Shown here: one piece after another, positions 42,803 through 52,450 of the stretch
Layout of the letters: every line of letters starts with the position of its first letter
Position numbering within the stretch: position 1 is the stretch's first letter
From: Phycisphaerales bacterium
Lineage (GTDB): Bacteria; Planctomycetota; Phycisphaerae; Tepidisphaerales; Tepidisphaeraceae
Direction: 5' to 3'
Length of the DNA stretch: 64,000 bases
Assembly: GCA_020853095.1 (NCBI GenBank)
Contig: JADYZN010000026.1
Location: 1-64,000, forward strand
The notes under the pieces: model-generated
Databases searched by the model: none
Told to the model about the DNA's origin: nothing
The model's input: only the letters and a program-made list of their open reading frames with translations
Position numbers and translations under genes: made by a program

Positions 42803-43840
42803 ATGCGAAGCGATGAACTGGACTTTGAATTACCTGCGGAATTGATCGCGCAGACCCCATCGGCGAACCGATCGGAATCGCGGTTGCTTCACTACGCGCG
42901 CGGCGACCGGAGCGTGCGGCATCGGACATTCTCGGACCTGGCGGGGGTGTTGCGCGCGGGGGATTTGCTGGTGTTCAACGATGCGAAGGTGATGGCGGCG
43001 CGGCTGGCGTTGCGAAAAGTCACCGGCGGGCGGGTGGAAGGGTTGTTTTTGGCCCAGTCCCGGCCGGGGGTGTGGCGGGTGATGCTCAAGAATATCGGAC
43101 CATTTCGGCCGGGCTTGAAACTGCATTTTGTCGATGAGCCGCAACTGACCGCCAGGGTGATCGCGAAAGAGGGGGATCAGTATTGGATCGAGCTGTCCAG
43201 CGATGAGCCGGCCGGGGCGATTTTGGAACGGATCGGGCGAATGCCGCTGCCTCCCTACATCCGGCGGGAAAAAGAGCATGATCCGCGCGATGATGAGGAT
43301 CGCCGGCGATATCAGACGATCTATGCCGCGCAGGGTGGAAGCATCGCCGCGCCGACGGCCGGGTTGCACTTTACCCGTGAATTGATGAACCGGCTGGATG
43401 AGGCCGGCATCGAGCGGGTTTTTGTGACGTTGCATGTGGGGCTGGGGACGTTCAAGCCGGTCACGGCGGAACATCTGGCCGGGCACATGATGCACGTTGA
43501 ATCGTATGAATTGCCCCAACGCACGGCCGAGGCGCTGAACCAAGCCAAACGCGCCGGCCGGCGGATCATCGCGGTGGGGACGACCTCGGCACGGGTTCTG
43601 GAGGGCCAGGAAGATGACCAATTCACCCCAAAAACCGGCGAAACGGGGATTTTCATCCATCCACCCTACCATTGGCGGCACGTGGGGGGGCTGATCACCA
43701 ATTTTCACCTTCCCCGCAGCACCCTGATCGCCCTGGTGGCGGCGATGGTCGGGCTGGATGAACAACGCCGGATCTATCGCCAGGCCATCGAACAACGCTA
43801 TCGCTTCTTCAGTTATGGGGATGCGATGTTGATTGAATAA
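42803..43840 (+). CDS. queA: S-adenosylmethionine:tRNA ribosyltransferase-isomerase
   Basis: A 345-residue QueA. FELPAELIAQTP opens the family pattern; RSESRLLHYARGDRSVRHRTF, LLVFNDAKVMAARL, APTAGLHFTRELM and RRIIAVGTTSARVLEG, then ETGIFIHPPYHWRHVGGLITNFHLPRSTL complete it. It makes epoxyqueuosine on tRNA in the queuosine pathway. The ATG at 42803 is preferred; a TTG three bases earlier also exists. No other queuosine gene is nearby. Confidence 0.96.
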   Translation: MRSDELDFELPAELIAQTPSANRSESRLLHYARGDRSVRHRTFSDLAGVLRAGDLLVFNDAKVMAARLALRKVTGGRVEGLFLAQSRPGVWRVMLKNIGPFRPGLKLHFVDEPQLTARVIAKEGDQYWIELSSDEPAGAILERIGRMPLPPYIRREKEHDPRDDEDRRRYQTIYAAQGGSIAAPTAGLHFTRELMNRLDEAGIERVFVTLHVGLGTFKPVTAEHLAGHMMHVESYELPQRTAEALNQAKRAGRRIIAVGTTSARVLEGQEDDQFTPKTGETGIFIHPPYHWRHVGGLITNFHLPRSTLIALVAAMVGLDEQRRIYRQAIEQRYRFFSYGDAMLIE

Positions 43841-43880
43841 GGGAATCTTCGCAAAATAAGAAAAGGTTCCAATGATGGAC

Positions 43881-43908
43881 TTGACAGGGTTTGGAAGGTG
43901 GCTACACT
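43881..43908 (+). promoter_or_regulatory. Promoter of the S10 ribosomal operon
   Basis: TTGACA (43881-43886) and TACACT (43903-43908) are separated by 16 bases and lie 80 bases before the rpsJ ATG. A perfect -35 box fits the high demand for ribosomal proteins. Confidence 0.75.
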
Positions 43909-43987
43909 TGCCCGACTCCACGTCCGCCGGCGTGGGTTTGTTTATTGTTGAGTCCGGCGGATGGCGAGGCTACAGGAATCGTAACTT

Positions 43988-44296
43988 ATGACGGGCGATC
44001 GGATCAGGATTCGGATGGAAGCGTACGATCATCGGGCGCTGGATGCGTCGGCGAAGGACATCGTCGATCACGCCAAGCGGACCAACGCCCGGGTTTGCGG
44101 TCCGATCCCGGTTCCGACCCGCATCGAGCGGTATACGGTTTTGCGAAGCCCGCACATTGATAAAAAGTCGCGCGAGCAGTTTGAGATGCGCACGCACAAG
44201 CGCGTGATCGACATTTACGAGCCGACGGCGCGGACGGTCGAGGCCCTCAATCGTCTGGTGGTTCCGGCCGGCGTGTTCGTGAAGATCAAGGCTTAA
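43988..44296 (+). CDS. rpsJ: 30S ribosomal protein S10
   Basis: A 102-residue S10, which lies on the 30S head and in transcription antitermination with Nus[42 protein letters not shown] and [19 protein letters not shown] are standard. It starts the operon, but a terminator-like hairpin follows its stop, so it may be partly uncoupled from rplC. Confidence 0.97.
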   Translation: MTGDRIRIRMEAYDHRALDASAKDIVDHAKRTNARVCGPIPVPTRIERYTVLRSPHIDKKSREQFEMRTHKRVIDIYEPTARTVEALNRLVVPAGVFVKIKA

Positions 44297-44312
44297 CCTT
44301 TTGCGTATACGG

Positions 44313-44337
44313 ATGCCCCTGCTTTAAGGGGCATTTT
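44313..44337 (+). terminator. Terminator-like hairpin between rpsJ and rplC
   Basis: ATGCCCC (44313-44319) and GGGGCAT (44328-44334) form a 7-bp stem with an 8-nt loop, followed by TTTT. The stem starts 16 bases after the rpsJ stop. It could end transcription or act as an attenuator before rplC. Confidence 0.6.
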
Positions 44338-44501
44338 GATTGAAAATTGTTCCGGACGGTGGGGTTCATCCAAGAACCCGTTTGCCCCCAGGGGCCACGC
44401 GTCGCGGGGATGTTTTGTCGCCGGAAATCGGCGACGACTCTGACAGGAGCGGGCAAGAGAGCCGGCCGGTTGTTTGGCTTGTTCTCCTCTGCCTGATAGT
44501 G
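44338..44501 (+). promoter_or_regulatory. Leader-like untranslated region before rplC
   Basis: A gap of 164 bases, much larger than other gaps in this operon. It has a stem GTCGCCG-GAAAT-CGGCGAC (near 44428) and complementary arms AGGAG...CTCCT further on. Ribosomal operons are often controlled by a protein that binds such a leader; which protein, if any, acts here is unknown. Confidence 0.4.
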
Positions 44502-45170
44502 ATGACGCCAGCTTTGCTTGGTAAAAAAATCGGGATGACCCGCATTTACGACGAGAAAGGCACGATCGTGCCGGTGACGGTCGTACAGGCCGGGCCGTGC
44601 GCCGTGACGCAGGTCAAGACGGCGGAGTCGGATGGCTATAACGCCGTCCAGCTCGGTTTTGACGAGATCAAGGCCAAATTCAGCACGTTCCCGCTGATTG
44701 GTCATACCGCCAAGGCGGGGGTGGGGCCGCGAAGGCATTTTCGGGAAATCAAACTTAAAGAACCCACGACGCTGGCGGCCGGGGCCACGGTCAACGTGGA
44801 ATTGTTCAATGACGTGAAATACGTTGACGTCATCGGCACCAGCAAGGGTAAAGGGACTGCCGGCGTGATGAAACGCCATCATTTCGGCGGTCAGCCGGCC
44901 TCGCACGGCACGGAGCGAAAGCACCGTTCGCCCGGTTCGCTGGCTTCCCGCGCCACGTGGCGCGGCCAGAGCGGCAAGCCCAAAAAGGGCGTACGCATGG
45001 CCGGCCACATGGGCATGGACCAGGTGACGACGCGCAATCACCCGTTGGTGAAAGTGGATGCGGCCAACAACCTGTTGCTGATCAAAGGAGCCTTGCCGGG
45101 ACCCAACGGTGGGCTTCTTTTCGTTCGTAAAAGCGTGACCGCGCGGGCGGTTGGCGGCGGGCAGGCCTGA
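44502..45170 (+). CDS. rplC: 50S ribosomal protein L3
   Basis: A 222-residue L3. The start is at 44502 (MTPALLGKKIGMTRIYDEKG), where the family begins; longer in-frame starts are not conserved. The peptidyl-transferase-facing loop FGGQPASHGTERKHRSPGS and GRVAGHMG-like segment (VRMAGHMGMDQVTTRN) are intact. No strong ribosome site is seen. Confidence 0.97.
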   Translation: MTPALLGKKIGMTRIYDEKGTIVPVTVVQAGPCAVTQVKTAESDGYNAVQLGFDEIKAKFSTFPLIGHTAKAGVGPRRHFREIKLKEPTTLAAGATVNVELFNDVKYVDVIGTSKGKGTAGVMKRHHFGGQPASHGTERKHRSPGSLASRATWRGQSGKPKKGVRMAGHMGMDQVTTRNHPLVKVDAANNLLLIKGALPGPNGGLLFVRKSVTARAVGGGQA

Positions 45171-45197
45171 TAGCACTGATTATTGAAAGTGACGATC

Positions 45198-45812
45198 ATG
45201 ATCGACGTTCCGATCTACAACCAGAGCGGCCAGGAGATTGAAAAGCTCCAGGTGGATGAGGCCCGCCTCGGCGGCACCGTCAACAAGGCGCTGCTCAAGC
45301 AGGCGTTGGTGATGTATCACGCCAACCAGCGACAGGGCACGGTCCAGACGCTGGCCCGCGGCGAGGTGGCCGGTTCCACCCGCAAGATGTTCCGCCAGAA
45401 AGGGACGGGCAATGCCCGCACCGGCGGCATCCGCAACCCGATCAAAAAGGGCGGCGGCCACGCCAAGCAGAAACGTCCCAAGGACTGGCGTCAGGCGATG
45501 CCCAAAAAGGCCCGCCGGGTCGCCCGCGATCACGCGGTGCTGTCGAAGCTCCAGAGCAATGACCTGCGGGTGGTGGACCAGATCGCACTGGCCGAGCCGA
45601 AGACCAAGCTGGTGGCGCAGATGTTCAAGGCGCTGGGAATCGACCGAAGCTGCCTGCTGGCGCTGCCGCAGGCGGATGCGACGATCCAGAGATCGGCGCG
45701 CAACATCCAGCGGACGACGTTGACGACGGTGGATCAGCTCAATGCGTGGGACATTCTTCGGAATCGCACGCTGTTGATGACCAAGGATGCCCTGCAGAAA
45801 CTGCTGGCTTAA
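45198..45812 (+). CDS. rplD: 50S ribosomal protein L4
   Basis: A 204-residue L4. The tunnel-lining loop is typical: STRKMFRQKGTGNARTGGIR with KGGGHAKQKRPKDWRQAMPKK. L4 often autoregulates the S10 operon by attenuation; whether it does so here is open. ATG at 45198 is chosen over TTG at 45183. Confidence 0.96.
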   Translation: MIDVPIYNQSGQEIEKLQVDEARLGGTVNKALLKQALVMYHANQRQGTVQTLARGEVAGSTRKMFRQKGTGNARTGGIRNPIKKGGGHAKQKRPKDWRQAMPKKARRVARDHAVLSKLQSNDLRVVDQIALAEPKTKLVAQMFKALGIDRSCLLALPQADATIQRSARNIQRTTLTTVDQLNAWDILRNRTLLMTKDALQKLLA

Positions 45813-45824
45813 GCGGAAATCACC

Positions 45825-46103
45825 ATGGACAACATAAACATCATCATCAAGCCGCTGATCACCGAGAAAAGCACGCATCAGCAGAACGCGCGCAACTCGT
45901 ACACGTTTCAGGTTCATCGCGAAGCGAACAAGGACCAGATCCGCCAGGCGGTTGAAAAGCTGTACGAAGTGAAGGTGGTGGACGTGCGGACGCAAAACCG
46001 CAAGGGCAAGCCCCGGCGGACGCGATACGGCCTGTCCACGACCAGCAACTGGAAGCGCGCGATCGTGGTGTTGGACGAGAATTCACGGATTGAGTTGTTC
46101 TAG
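45825..46103 (+). CDS. rplW: 50S ribosomal protein L23
   Basis: A 92-residue L23, which lies at the exit of the ribosomal tunnel and docks trigger factor and SRP. IIIKPLITEKSTHQQNARNS and KVVDVRTQNRKGKPRRTRYG match the family. The stop is 15 bases before rplB. Confidence 0.96.
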   Translation: MDNINIIIKPLITEKSTHQQNARNSYTFQVHREANKDQIRQAVEKLYEVKVVDVRTQNRKGKPRRTRYGLSTTSNWKRAIVVLDENSRIELF

Positions 46104-46118
46104 AGAATCGAGAGAACC

Positions 46119-46985
46119 ATGCCGATTAAATTTTACAATCCGACTTCAGCCGGCCGGCGGGATGGATCCGTGCTGGATTACAAGGCGGTCTTGACCAAGT
46201 TCAAGCCCGAACGATCCTTGACGGTCGGCCAGCGCCGGGCCAACGGCCGCAATCACCATGGCGTGATCACCGCCAAGCACCGCGGCGGCGGCAACAAACG
46301 GCTCTATCGGCTGATCGATTTCAAACGGCAAAAAGACGATGTGACCGCGACCGTGCAGGCGATCGAATACGATCCCAACCGCAGTTGCCACATCGCCCTG
46401 ATTCAGTACCAGGACGGGCAAAAGTCGTACATTCTCGCCCCGGCCGGCCTGAAGGTCGGCATGACGGTGCAGAGCGGGCAGACGGCGCCGCCGGAAATCG
46501 GCAACGCGATGCCCTTGAGCGCGATTCCCGGCGGCCTGGAAATCCACAACATCGAAATGAACCCCGGCCAGGGCGGCAAGCTGATCCGCAGTGCCGGCGG
46601 CGTGGGCCGACTGGGCGCCAAGGAAGGCGAATGGGCCGTGGTGATTCTTCCCTCCGGCGAAATGCGCCGGGTCAAGAGCGCCTGCCGGGCGACCATCGGC
46701 CAACTTGGAAACCTGGACTGGATCAACGTCAGCATCGGCAAGGCCGGCCGCAGCCGGCACATGGGCATCCGGCCGCACACGCGGGCCAAGGCGATGAACC
46801 CGATCGACCACCCGATGGGTGGTGGCGAAGGCCGGGCCAACGGCGGGCGGCATCCCTGTTCCAAGACGGGCGTTCCGTCCAAGGGCGGCATCACCCGCAA
46901 CCCGCGAAAGAACAGCGAAAAACTGATTCTGCGCCGGCGAAAGTTCGGCCTGCATCAGCAGCGGCCGCAGACGGTCAACGTGTAA
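46119..46985 (+). CDS. rplB: 50S ribosomal protein L2
   Basis: A 288-residue L2, needed for subunit association and peptidyl transfer. [40 protein letters not shown] and the C-terminal [20 protein letters not shown], with the conserved His equivalent to H229, are present. Slightly longer than E. coli L2 (273). Confidence 0.97.
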   Translation: MPIKFYNPTSAGRRDGSVLDYKAVLTKFKPERSLTVGQRRANGRNHHGVITAKHRGGGNKRLYRLIDFKRQKDDVTATVQAIEYDPNRSCHIALIQYQDGQKSYILAPAGLKVGMTVQSGQTAPPEIGNAMPLSAIPGGLEIHNIEMNPGQGGKLIRSAGGVGRLGAKEGEWAVVILPSGEMRRVKSACRATIGQLGNLDWINVSIGKAGRSRHMGIRPHTRAKAMNPIDHPMGGGEGRANGGRHPCSKTGVPSKGGITRNPRKNSEKLILRRRKFGLHQQRPQTVNV

Positions 46986-47022
46986 TCTCGAGACTGGACA
47001 CTCGAAACTTGAGACGAGAACT

Positions 47023-47307
47023 ATGAGTCGAAGTTCAAAAAAAGGGCCTTTCGTCAACGAGAAGTTGTTCCGGAAGGTGACCAAGCTGAACGAAAACCGC
47101 TCGAAGCAGCCCATCAAGACCTGGGCGCGGGCATGCACCATCATCCCTGAATTCGTGGGCCATACGTTTGAGGTTCACAACGGGAACAAATTCCTGCGCG
47201 TGTTCGTGCAGGAGGACATGGTGGGGCACAAGCTGGGCGAATTCGCCCCGACGCGGACGTTCCGCGGTCACAGCGGCCGAAAGGCGGCGGCGCCGGGCGC
47301 GGCGTAA
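47023..47307 (+). CDS. rpsS: 30S ribosomal protein S19
   Basis: A 94-residue S19 on the 30S head: [38 protein letters not shown] and [16 protein letters not shown] are canonical. 37 bases after rplB, 22 before rplV. Confidence 0.97.
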   Translation: MSRSSKKGPFVNEKLFRKVTKLNENRSKQPIKTWARACTIIPEFVGHTFEVHNGNKFLRVFVQEDMVGHKLGEFAPTRTFRGHSGRKAAAPGAA

Positions 47308-47329
47308 TGCAGTAGCAGAGGATCGAGCA

Positions 47330-47665
47330 ATGGCATACCAAGCGAAACATCGATTTGCCCGCATCTCGCCGCGAAAGGCGCGGCTGGTGATGGGTTTGAT
47401 CCGCGGCCGGGACGTGGACGATGCGCTGACGCTGCTGCGTTTCAGCAAGCAGCGGGCGAGCGTGATGATTGAAAAAGTGGTCCGGTCGGCCGTGGCCAAC
47501 GCCAACGAGCGGGAAACCCCCGCCCGCAACACGCTGTACGTCGCGGGCGCCTGGGTGGATCCGGGTCCGGTGATCAAGCGGTTTCAGCCCAAGGATCGCG
47601 GCAAGGCCTATTCGATCAAGAAGCGAACCAGCCACCTGGTGGTGACGTTGGACGAGAGAGAATAA
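47330..47665 (+). CDS. rplV: 50S ribosomal protein L22
   Basis: A 111-residue L22, which reaches into the exit tunnel. The start at 47330 (MAYQAKHRFARISPRKARLV) is supported by family alignment; the same frame is open further upstream inside rpsS and is not used. The loop is regular. Confidence 0.95.
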   Translation: MAYQAKHRFARISPRKARLVMGLIRGRDVDDALTLLRFSKQRASVMIEKVVRSAVANANERETPARNTLYVAGAWVDPGPVIKRFQPKDRGKAYSIKKRTSHLVVTLDERE

Positions 47666-47692
47666 TTACAGGAACGACACTAGGACGACACA

Positions 47693-48391
47693 ATGGGTCA
47701 AAAGGTCAATCCAACGGGTTTTCGAACGGGCATCACGGAAGACTGGAAGAGCCGTTGGTACGCCCCCAAGGCGGCATACGGCGACTTCCTGGTTGAGGAC
47801 CACAAGGTCCGCCGGACGATCGATCAGAAGCTCAATCGCCGACCGCCGTTCGCGGCCGTCAGCGACATCCTGATCGAGCGGACGCGCGAAGAGGTCACGA
47901 TCACGCTCAAGACCGCGCGGCCGGGCCTGGTGATCGGCCCCAAAGGCGCCGAGGTCGACAAGCTGCGTGAGGAACTGGAAGACCTGATCAAGCGCAAAGT
48001 CGCCCCGATCAAGGTGATTGAGATCAAGAACCCGGACCTGAACGCCCAACTGGTGGCCGAGGCGATCGCAGAGCAGTTGAAAAAGCGGGCCAGTTTCCGC
48101 CGCGTGCTCAAGCAGCGGATGGACGCGACGATGCAGGCGGGCGCCAAGGGCATCCGCATCGCCGTCAGCGGCCGGCTGGGCGGGGCGGAAATCGCCCGCA
48201 GCGAAAAAGCGACGACCGGCTCGGTGCCGTTGACGACGTTGCAGGCGGACGTGAATTACGGTTACGCGATCGCGTACACGACCTACGGCACGATCGGGGT
48301 CAAGACGTGGATCTATCGCGGGATGTACGGCGAGGAGATCGCTGACACGGACGTGCGACCGGGCGGCGGACCACGCCGCGGACGGCGGTAA
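47693..48391 (+). CDS. rpsC: 30S ribosomal protein S3
   Basis: A 232-residue S3 with an N-terminal segment MGQKVNPTGFRTGITEDWKS, a KH domain with the GLVIGPKGAEVDKLREELED loop, and a C-terminal part (KGIRIAVSGRLGGAEIARSE) typical of the mRNA-entry tunnel. Confidence 0.97.
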   Translation: MGQKVNPTGFRTGITEDWKSRWYAPKAAYGDFLVEDHKVRRTIDQKLNRRPPFAAVSDILIERTREEVTITLKTARPGLVIGPKGAEVDKLREELEDLIKRKVAPIKVIEIKNPDLNAQLVAEAIAEQLKKRASFRRVLKQRMDATMQAGAKGIRIAVSGRLGGAEIARSEKATTGSVPLTTLQADVNYGYAIAYTTYGTIGVKTWIYRGMYGEEIADTDVRPGGGPRRGRR

Positions 48392-48443
48392 ACGAAGAAC
48401 GGTAAGCAGGATTTTGAGATTTGGATTTTGAGGTAGGTGTCTC

Positions 48444-48866
48444 ATGCCCATGATGCCAAAGCGGGTGAAATTCCGCAAAAGCCAGCGCGGGAAGATGAAA
48501 GGCAACGCGACCCGCGGCAACACGGTGGCGTTCGGCGAGTTCGGATTGCAGGCGCTGGAGTCGTCCTGGATCACGGCCCGCCAGATCGAAGCCGGCCGCG
48601 TGGCGTGCAGCCACTTTCTTCGCCGCGAAGGCCGCGTGTTCATCCGCATTTTCCCGCACAAGCCGGTTTCCGGAAAGCCGCTGGAAACCCGCATGGGCAA
48701 GGGCAAGGGCGAGCCGGAATACTGGGTCTCGGTGGTGAAGTCGGGACAGATGCTTTTTGAAATCACCGGCGTGGACGAGCCGACCGCCAAGCGTGCCCTG
48801 GCCCGCGTCGCCCACAAGATGCCGATCCCGACCCGGTTTGTGCAACGACGCCACGCGGTGGCCTGA
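48444..48866 (+). CDS. rplP: 50S ribosomal protein L16
   Basis: A 140-residue L16 near the A-site t[63 protein letters not shown] are family segments. The hydroxylated Arg region is intact. The gap from rpsC is 52 bases. Confidence 0.97.
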   Translation: MPMMPKRVKFRKSQRGKMKGNATRGNTVAFGEFGLQALESSWITARQIEAGRVACSHFLRREGRVFIRIFPHKPVSGKPLETRMGKGKGEPEYWVSVVKSGQMLFEITGVDEPTAKRALARVAHKMPIPTRFVQRRHAVA

Positions 48867-48902
48867 CCATCGCCTTGAACGAATGAGAATTGCGAGAACG
48901 TG

Positions 48903-49118
48903 ATGACGATGCAAGAGATTCGCGACAAGGAAACGGATCATCTCCGCAACGAACTGACCGAGCGGCAGAAACATCTGTTTGATCTGCGCAGCCAGGCCGT
49001 GACCGAGAAGCTGGAAGACCCCAGCCAGCTTCACAAGACACGCAAGGACATCGCCCGGATGAAGACCGTGCTTCGCCAGCGCGAGCTGGAGGCCGCCAAG
49101 GCCGGCGGAAGTAACTAG
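48903..49118 (+). CDS. rpmC: 50S ribosomal protein L29
   Basis: A 71-residue L29 at the exit tunnel: [40 protein letters not shown] and a final [15 protein letters not shown] at 48900 precedes it directly; the ATG at 48903 is preferred. Confidence 0.93.
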   Translation: MTMQEIRDKETDHLRNELTERQKHLFDLRSQAVTEKLEDPSQLHKTRKDIARMKTVLRQRELEAAKAGGSN

Positions 49119-49138
49119 CAAAGAGGATGGCGGCAGCA

Positions 49139-49495
49139 ATGCCCGCCGTGATGAACATGGCAGAAACCAACAACGCCGTCGCCGAACGACCGCTGCTTCG
49201 CACCATCAAGGGCGTGGTGGCGTCCGACAAGGCCGACAAGACGATCAAGGTCGTGGTCGAATTCCAGACCCGCCATCCCAAGTATGGCAAGTACCTCAAG
49301 CGCCGCACCGTGCTGCACGCCCACGATGAAAAGAACGAAGCGGGCGAGGGCGACACGGTGGAGATCGCCGAGTGCCGGCCGCTGAGCAAGACCAAGCACC
49401 ACCGCCTGCTGCGGATCGTTCAGCGGGCGCCCGAACGGGCGGTGCAGGTGTCGGCCGAGGAAGTGATGACGGGCAAGGCGCCGGAGGCTCGCTGA
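49139..49495 (+). CDS. rpsQ: 30S ribosomal protein S17
   Basis: An about 118-residue S17, longer than the usual 80-90. [40 protein letters not shown] and [15 protein letters not shown] match; an extension of about 20 residues at the N-terminus and a C-terminal tail of about 20 are extra. Several ATG codons (49127, 49139, 49151, 49157) are possible; GAGG at 49123-49126 suits 49139 best. Confidence 0.9.
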   Translation: MPAVMNMAETNNAVAERPLLRTIKGVVASDKADKTIKVVVEFQTRHPKYGKYLKRRTVLHAHDEKNEAGEGDTVEIAECRPLSKTKHHRLLRIVQRAPERAVQVSAEEVMTGKAPEAR

Positions 49496-49559
49496 TCGCC
49501 GAAAGCCGGCCGGAATCCTTCCAGCGACGGGCAATGAATGGCCAGCAACTGGGTTTTTT

Positions 49560-49946
49560 ATGATTCAACAACAGACTTATCTCGACATTGCCGACAACAC
49601 CGGCGCCAAGCAGGCGATGTGCATCAAGGTGCTGCGTGGCAGCAGCAGCAGCGGCAAGTTCAAACGCCGCACCGCCAACGTGGGTGATGTGATCATCTGC
49701 GCGGTCAAAAAGGCGATCCCCGCCGGCGAGATCAAGCAGGGTGAAATCATCCGCTGCGTGGTGGTCCGCACCCGGCAGCCCACCCGCCGAAACGACGGCA
49801 GCTACGTGCGGTTTGACCGCAACGCCGCGGTGGTGATCGACAAGGAAAACAACCCGCGCGGCACGCGCATCTTCGGAGCCGTCGCCCGCGAACTGCGTGA
49901 AAAGAATTTCATGAAGATCGTCTCGCTGGCCAGCGAAGTGGTCTAG
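49560..49946 (+). CDS. rplN: 50S ribosomal protein L14
   Basis: A 128-residue L14, part of the intersubunit face: [40 protein letters not shown] and [20 protein letters not shown]. It fits the 122-residue family with a short loop insert. Confidence 0.97.
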   Translation: MIQQQTYLDIADNTGAKQAMCIKVLRGSSSSGKFKRRTANVGDVIICAVKKAIPAGEIKQGEIIRCVVVRTRQPTRRNDGSYVRFDRNAAVVIDKENNPRGTRIFGAVARELREKNFMKIVSLASEVV

Positions 49947-49961
49947 AAGCTAGAGAAGAAC

Positions 49962-50291
49962 ATGGCACGACACATTAAAACAGGCGATACGGTGATGGTG
50001 GTCGCGGGAGCCGACAAGGGCAAGACCGGCAAGGTGTTGCGCATGTTGACCAGCCAGGACCGCGTCGTGGTCGAAGGGATCAACCGCGTGTGGAAGCACG
50101 TTCGCCCCTCGCAACGCAATCCGCAGGGCGGTCGCATCCAGAAGGATGCCCCCATCCACCTGAGCAACGTCATGCCGCTCGACCCGGCCAGCGGCAAAGG
50201 GACGCGGGTGCGGTTTGAAGAACGCGGCGGCCGCAAGCATCGCATCGCGGTGCGCGGCGGGACGGACCTTGGCCCCACCGGCAAGAAGTAA
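49962..50291 (+). CDS. rplX: 50S ribosomal protein L24
   Basis: A 109-residue L24, an early assembly protein with a KOW motif (GDTVMVVAGADKGKTGKVLR), then NRVWKHVRPSQRNPQGGRIQ and the family C-terminus. Gap to rplE nine bases. Confidence 0.96.
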   Translation: MARHIKTGDTVMVVAGADKGKTGKVLRMLTSQDRVVVEGINRVWKHVRPSQRNPQGGRIQKDAPIHLSNVMPLDPASGKGTRVRFEERGGRKHRIAVRGGTDLGPTGKK

Positions 50292-50300
50292 GAGGCTTTT

Positions 50301-51005
50301 ATGTCAGAGCAGGAAAAACAGGACAAGAAAAAGCAACCCCAGGCCTCCAAGGGCGGCGCGGACAAAAAAGCCCGCAAGCCCAAGGCCGGCCCCGCCGCCG
50401 AGCTGGACACCGCCGGCGCCGATGAGCCTCAGCAGCCGGCGCCGACCCCGCGCATGCTCGAACGCTATCGCGCCCAGATCGTCCCGGCTTTGCAGCAGCA
50501 ACTGGGTTTGAAAAACATCATGGCCGTGCCGCGGCTGGAGAAGATCGTGATCTCCATGGGCCTGGGCAAGGCCGTCACCAGCGGCGAAAAGGTCAAGCTC
50601 GAACAGGCCGAGAAAGAGCTGGCGGTCATCGCCGGCCAGCGGCCGGTTCGCTGCAAGGCCAAAAAGAGCGTCGCGAATTTCAAGGTTCGCGAAGGCCAGG
50701 AAACCGGCCTGAAGGTCACGCTTCGCGGCGGCCGGATGTACGAGTTTCTCGACCGTTTGATCTCCCTGGCGATCCCCCGCGTCAAGGACTTCCGCGGACT
50801 GGACCCCAAGGGTTTCGACAAGGCCGGCAACTACAACTTCGGATTCAATGAACAGAGCGTCTTCCCGGAAGTGGACGTGGCGACCGTGACGTTCCAGCAA
50901 GGCATGAACATCACCATGGTCACCACCGCCCACTCAATCGAACACGGCCGCGAATTGCTCAAGCAGTTCGGCATGCCCTTTCGTGAAGAAGGCAAAAAGG
51001 ATTAG
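50301..51005 (+). CDS. rplE: 50S ribosomal protein L5 with N-terminal extension
   Basis: A 234-residue L5, which binds 5S rRNA. The core starts near residue 50 (RMLERYRAQIVPALQQQLGL) and shows QRPVRCKAKKSVANFKVREG and FGFNEQSVFPEVDVATVTFQ. Residues 1-49 are an added Lys/Ala/Pro-rich stretch, absent from the 179-residue E. coli protein. Confidence 0.94.
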   Translation: MSEQEKQDKKKQPQASKGGADKKARKPKAGPAAELDTAGADEPQQPAPTPRMLERYRAQIVPALQQQLGLKNIMAVPRLEKIVISMGLGKAVTSGEKVKLEQAEKELAVIAGQRPVRCKAKKSVANFKVREGQETGLKVTLRGGRMYEFLDRLISLAIPRVKDFRGLDPKGFDKAGNYNFGFNEQSVFPEVDVATVTFQQGMNITMVTTAHSIEHGRELLKQFGMPFREEGKKD

Positions 51006-51032
51006 TGGTCTCAACCGAGCAGGAATCGATTT

Positions 51033-51302
51033 ATGGCGACAAAAGCCTGGGTCAACAAGCAAAAACGGCGCGAAGAGCTGGTGAAGCGATACGCGGAGGT
51101 TCGGCGAAAGCTGAAAAAGGAGCGGAATTACGCCGCCCTGGCCAATCTCCCGCGCGATTCCAGCCCCACCCGCTCGCACAACCGCTGCCAGCTCACCGGC
51201 CGGTCCCGCGCGGTGCTGCGAAAGTTCAAGGTGTCTCGCATCATGCTCCGCGAGCTGGCGCTGGCGGGCAAGATTCCGGGCTTGAAAAAAGCCAGTTGGT
51301 AA
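51033..51302 (+). CDS. rpsN: 30S ribosomal protein S14 (zinc-free type)
   Basis: An 89-residue S14 of the long form: [40 protein letters not shown] and [20 protein letters not shown]. The zinc-binding CxxC pairs of the short S14 are absent; it has a single Cys. Confidence 0.96.
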   Translation: MATKAWVNKQKRREELVKRYAEVRRKLKKERNYAALANLPRDSSPTRSHNRCQLTGRSRAVLRKFKVSRIMLRELALAGKIPGLKKASW

Positions 51303-51375
51303 CGAACGAAAGATTGAACGGAACGAATTTTACGGGGCCTCGACGTCGAGACCTCATCTGGAGACGGACGTAGCG

Positions 51376-51774
51376 ATGAATAATCAAGATCCCATCGCCG
51401 ACATGCTGACCCGCATCCGCAACGCCAACCGCGTCGGACGCCGAATGGTCCTCATTCCCAAGAGCAAAATCTGCACGGGTATCGCGCAGGTGCTCAAGGA
51501 TGAGGGGTACATCGAGGAAGTGGACCTGATCGACGATCAGGGCCAGGGCCAGATCCGCATCAAGCTCAAATACGAGATGAACGGCGGCAAAGTCATTCAC
51601 AGCCTCGACCGCCAAAGCAAGCCGGGTCGTCGGTTGTACAACAAAGTGCAGGAACTGCCGTCCGTGCTCAGCGGCATGGGCATCGCGGTGGTCAGCACCA
51701 GCAAGGGCGTCATGAGCGACCGCCGGGCGCGTGAAAACAACATCGGCGGCGAATTGCTCTGCACCGTCAGCTAA
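51376..51774 (+). CDS. rpsH: 30S ribosomal protein S8
   Basis: A 132-residue S8, a primary 16S binder: DPIADMLTRIRNANRVGRRM and the C-terminal GIAVVSTSKGVMSDRRAREN fit the family. It also often regulates the spc operon in E. coli; no such site was sought here. Confidence 0.97.
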   Translation: MNNQDPIADMLTRIRNANRVGRRMVLIPKSKICTGIAQVLKDEGYIEEVDLIDDQGQGQIRIKLKYEMNGGKVIHSLDRQSKPGRRLYNKVQELPSVLSGMGIAVVSTSKGVMSDRRARENNIGGELLCTVS

Positions 51775-51805
51775 ACGGCGGAATTTGAAACGAAGTTGGT
51801 GAAAC

Positions 51806-52363
51806 ATGAGTCGAATTGGCAAAAAACCCGTCCCGATCACCGGCGGCGCCAAAATTACCGTCCAGGACCATCTGGTCCGCGTCGAAGGCGCCAAGGGCAA
51901 GCTCGAATTCCAGGTCCACCCGGCCATCAGCGTCAAAATCGACGATGCCAAAAAGGAACTGGTCATCTCCCGCGCGGACGATGAAAAACAGAGCAAGGCC
52001 CTGCACGGCCTGACCCGCGCGGTCCTGGCCAACATGGTCCAGGGCGCCACCCAGGGTTACAAAAAAACCCTCGAAATTCAGGGCGTCGGCTACAAGGCCG
52101 AACAGAAGGGCAAAAACCTGGTCCTGTCGGTCGGTTACGCCAACCAGATTTCACTGGCGATTCCCACGGGCCTGGTTGTCACCCTCGAAGGCCCCACGAA
52201 AATTCACGTTGCAGGCCCGGACAAGCAACTGGTCGGCCAGTTCGCCAGCGACATCCGCCGCGTCCGCAAGCCCGAACCGTACAAAGGCAAAGGCATCCGG
52301 TACGAAGGCGAAGTGGTCAAGATCAAGCCGGGCAAGGCGTTTGCCGGCGCCGGCGCCAAGTAA
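51806..52363 (+). CDS. rplF: 50S ribosomal protein L6
   Basis: A 185-residue L6 near the factor-binding site: MSRIGKKPVPITGGAKITVQ, ANMVQGATQGYKKTLEIQGV, KPEPYKGKGIRYEGEVVKIK. The C-terminal family signature is complete. Confidence 0.97.
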   Translation: MSRIGKKPVPITGGAKITVQDHLVRVEGAKGKLEFQVHPAISVKIDDAKKELVISRADDEKQSKALHGLTRAVLANMVQGATQGYKKTLEIQGVGYKAEQKGKNLVLSVGYANQISLAIPTGLVVTLEGPTKIHVAGPDKQLVGQFASDIRRVRKPEPYKGKGIRYEGEVVKIKPGKAFAGAGAK

Positions 52364-52450
52364 CGTTACGGTTGTTGTTTTGGGAAATGGTTGCGGGGGA
52401 TCAACTGGGGCCTCGAAATCCCGACCGACGCCCCCGAAGGTTGAAACGAT

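Noticed and set aside
44340-44501. N-terminal extension of rplC by 54 codons
   Set aside because: It has no L3 similarity and contains stem-forming sequence, so it is read here as an untranslated leader.
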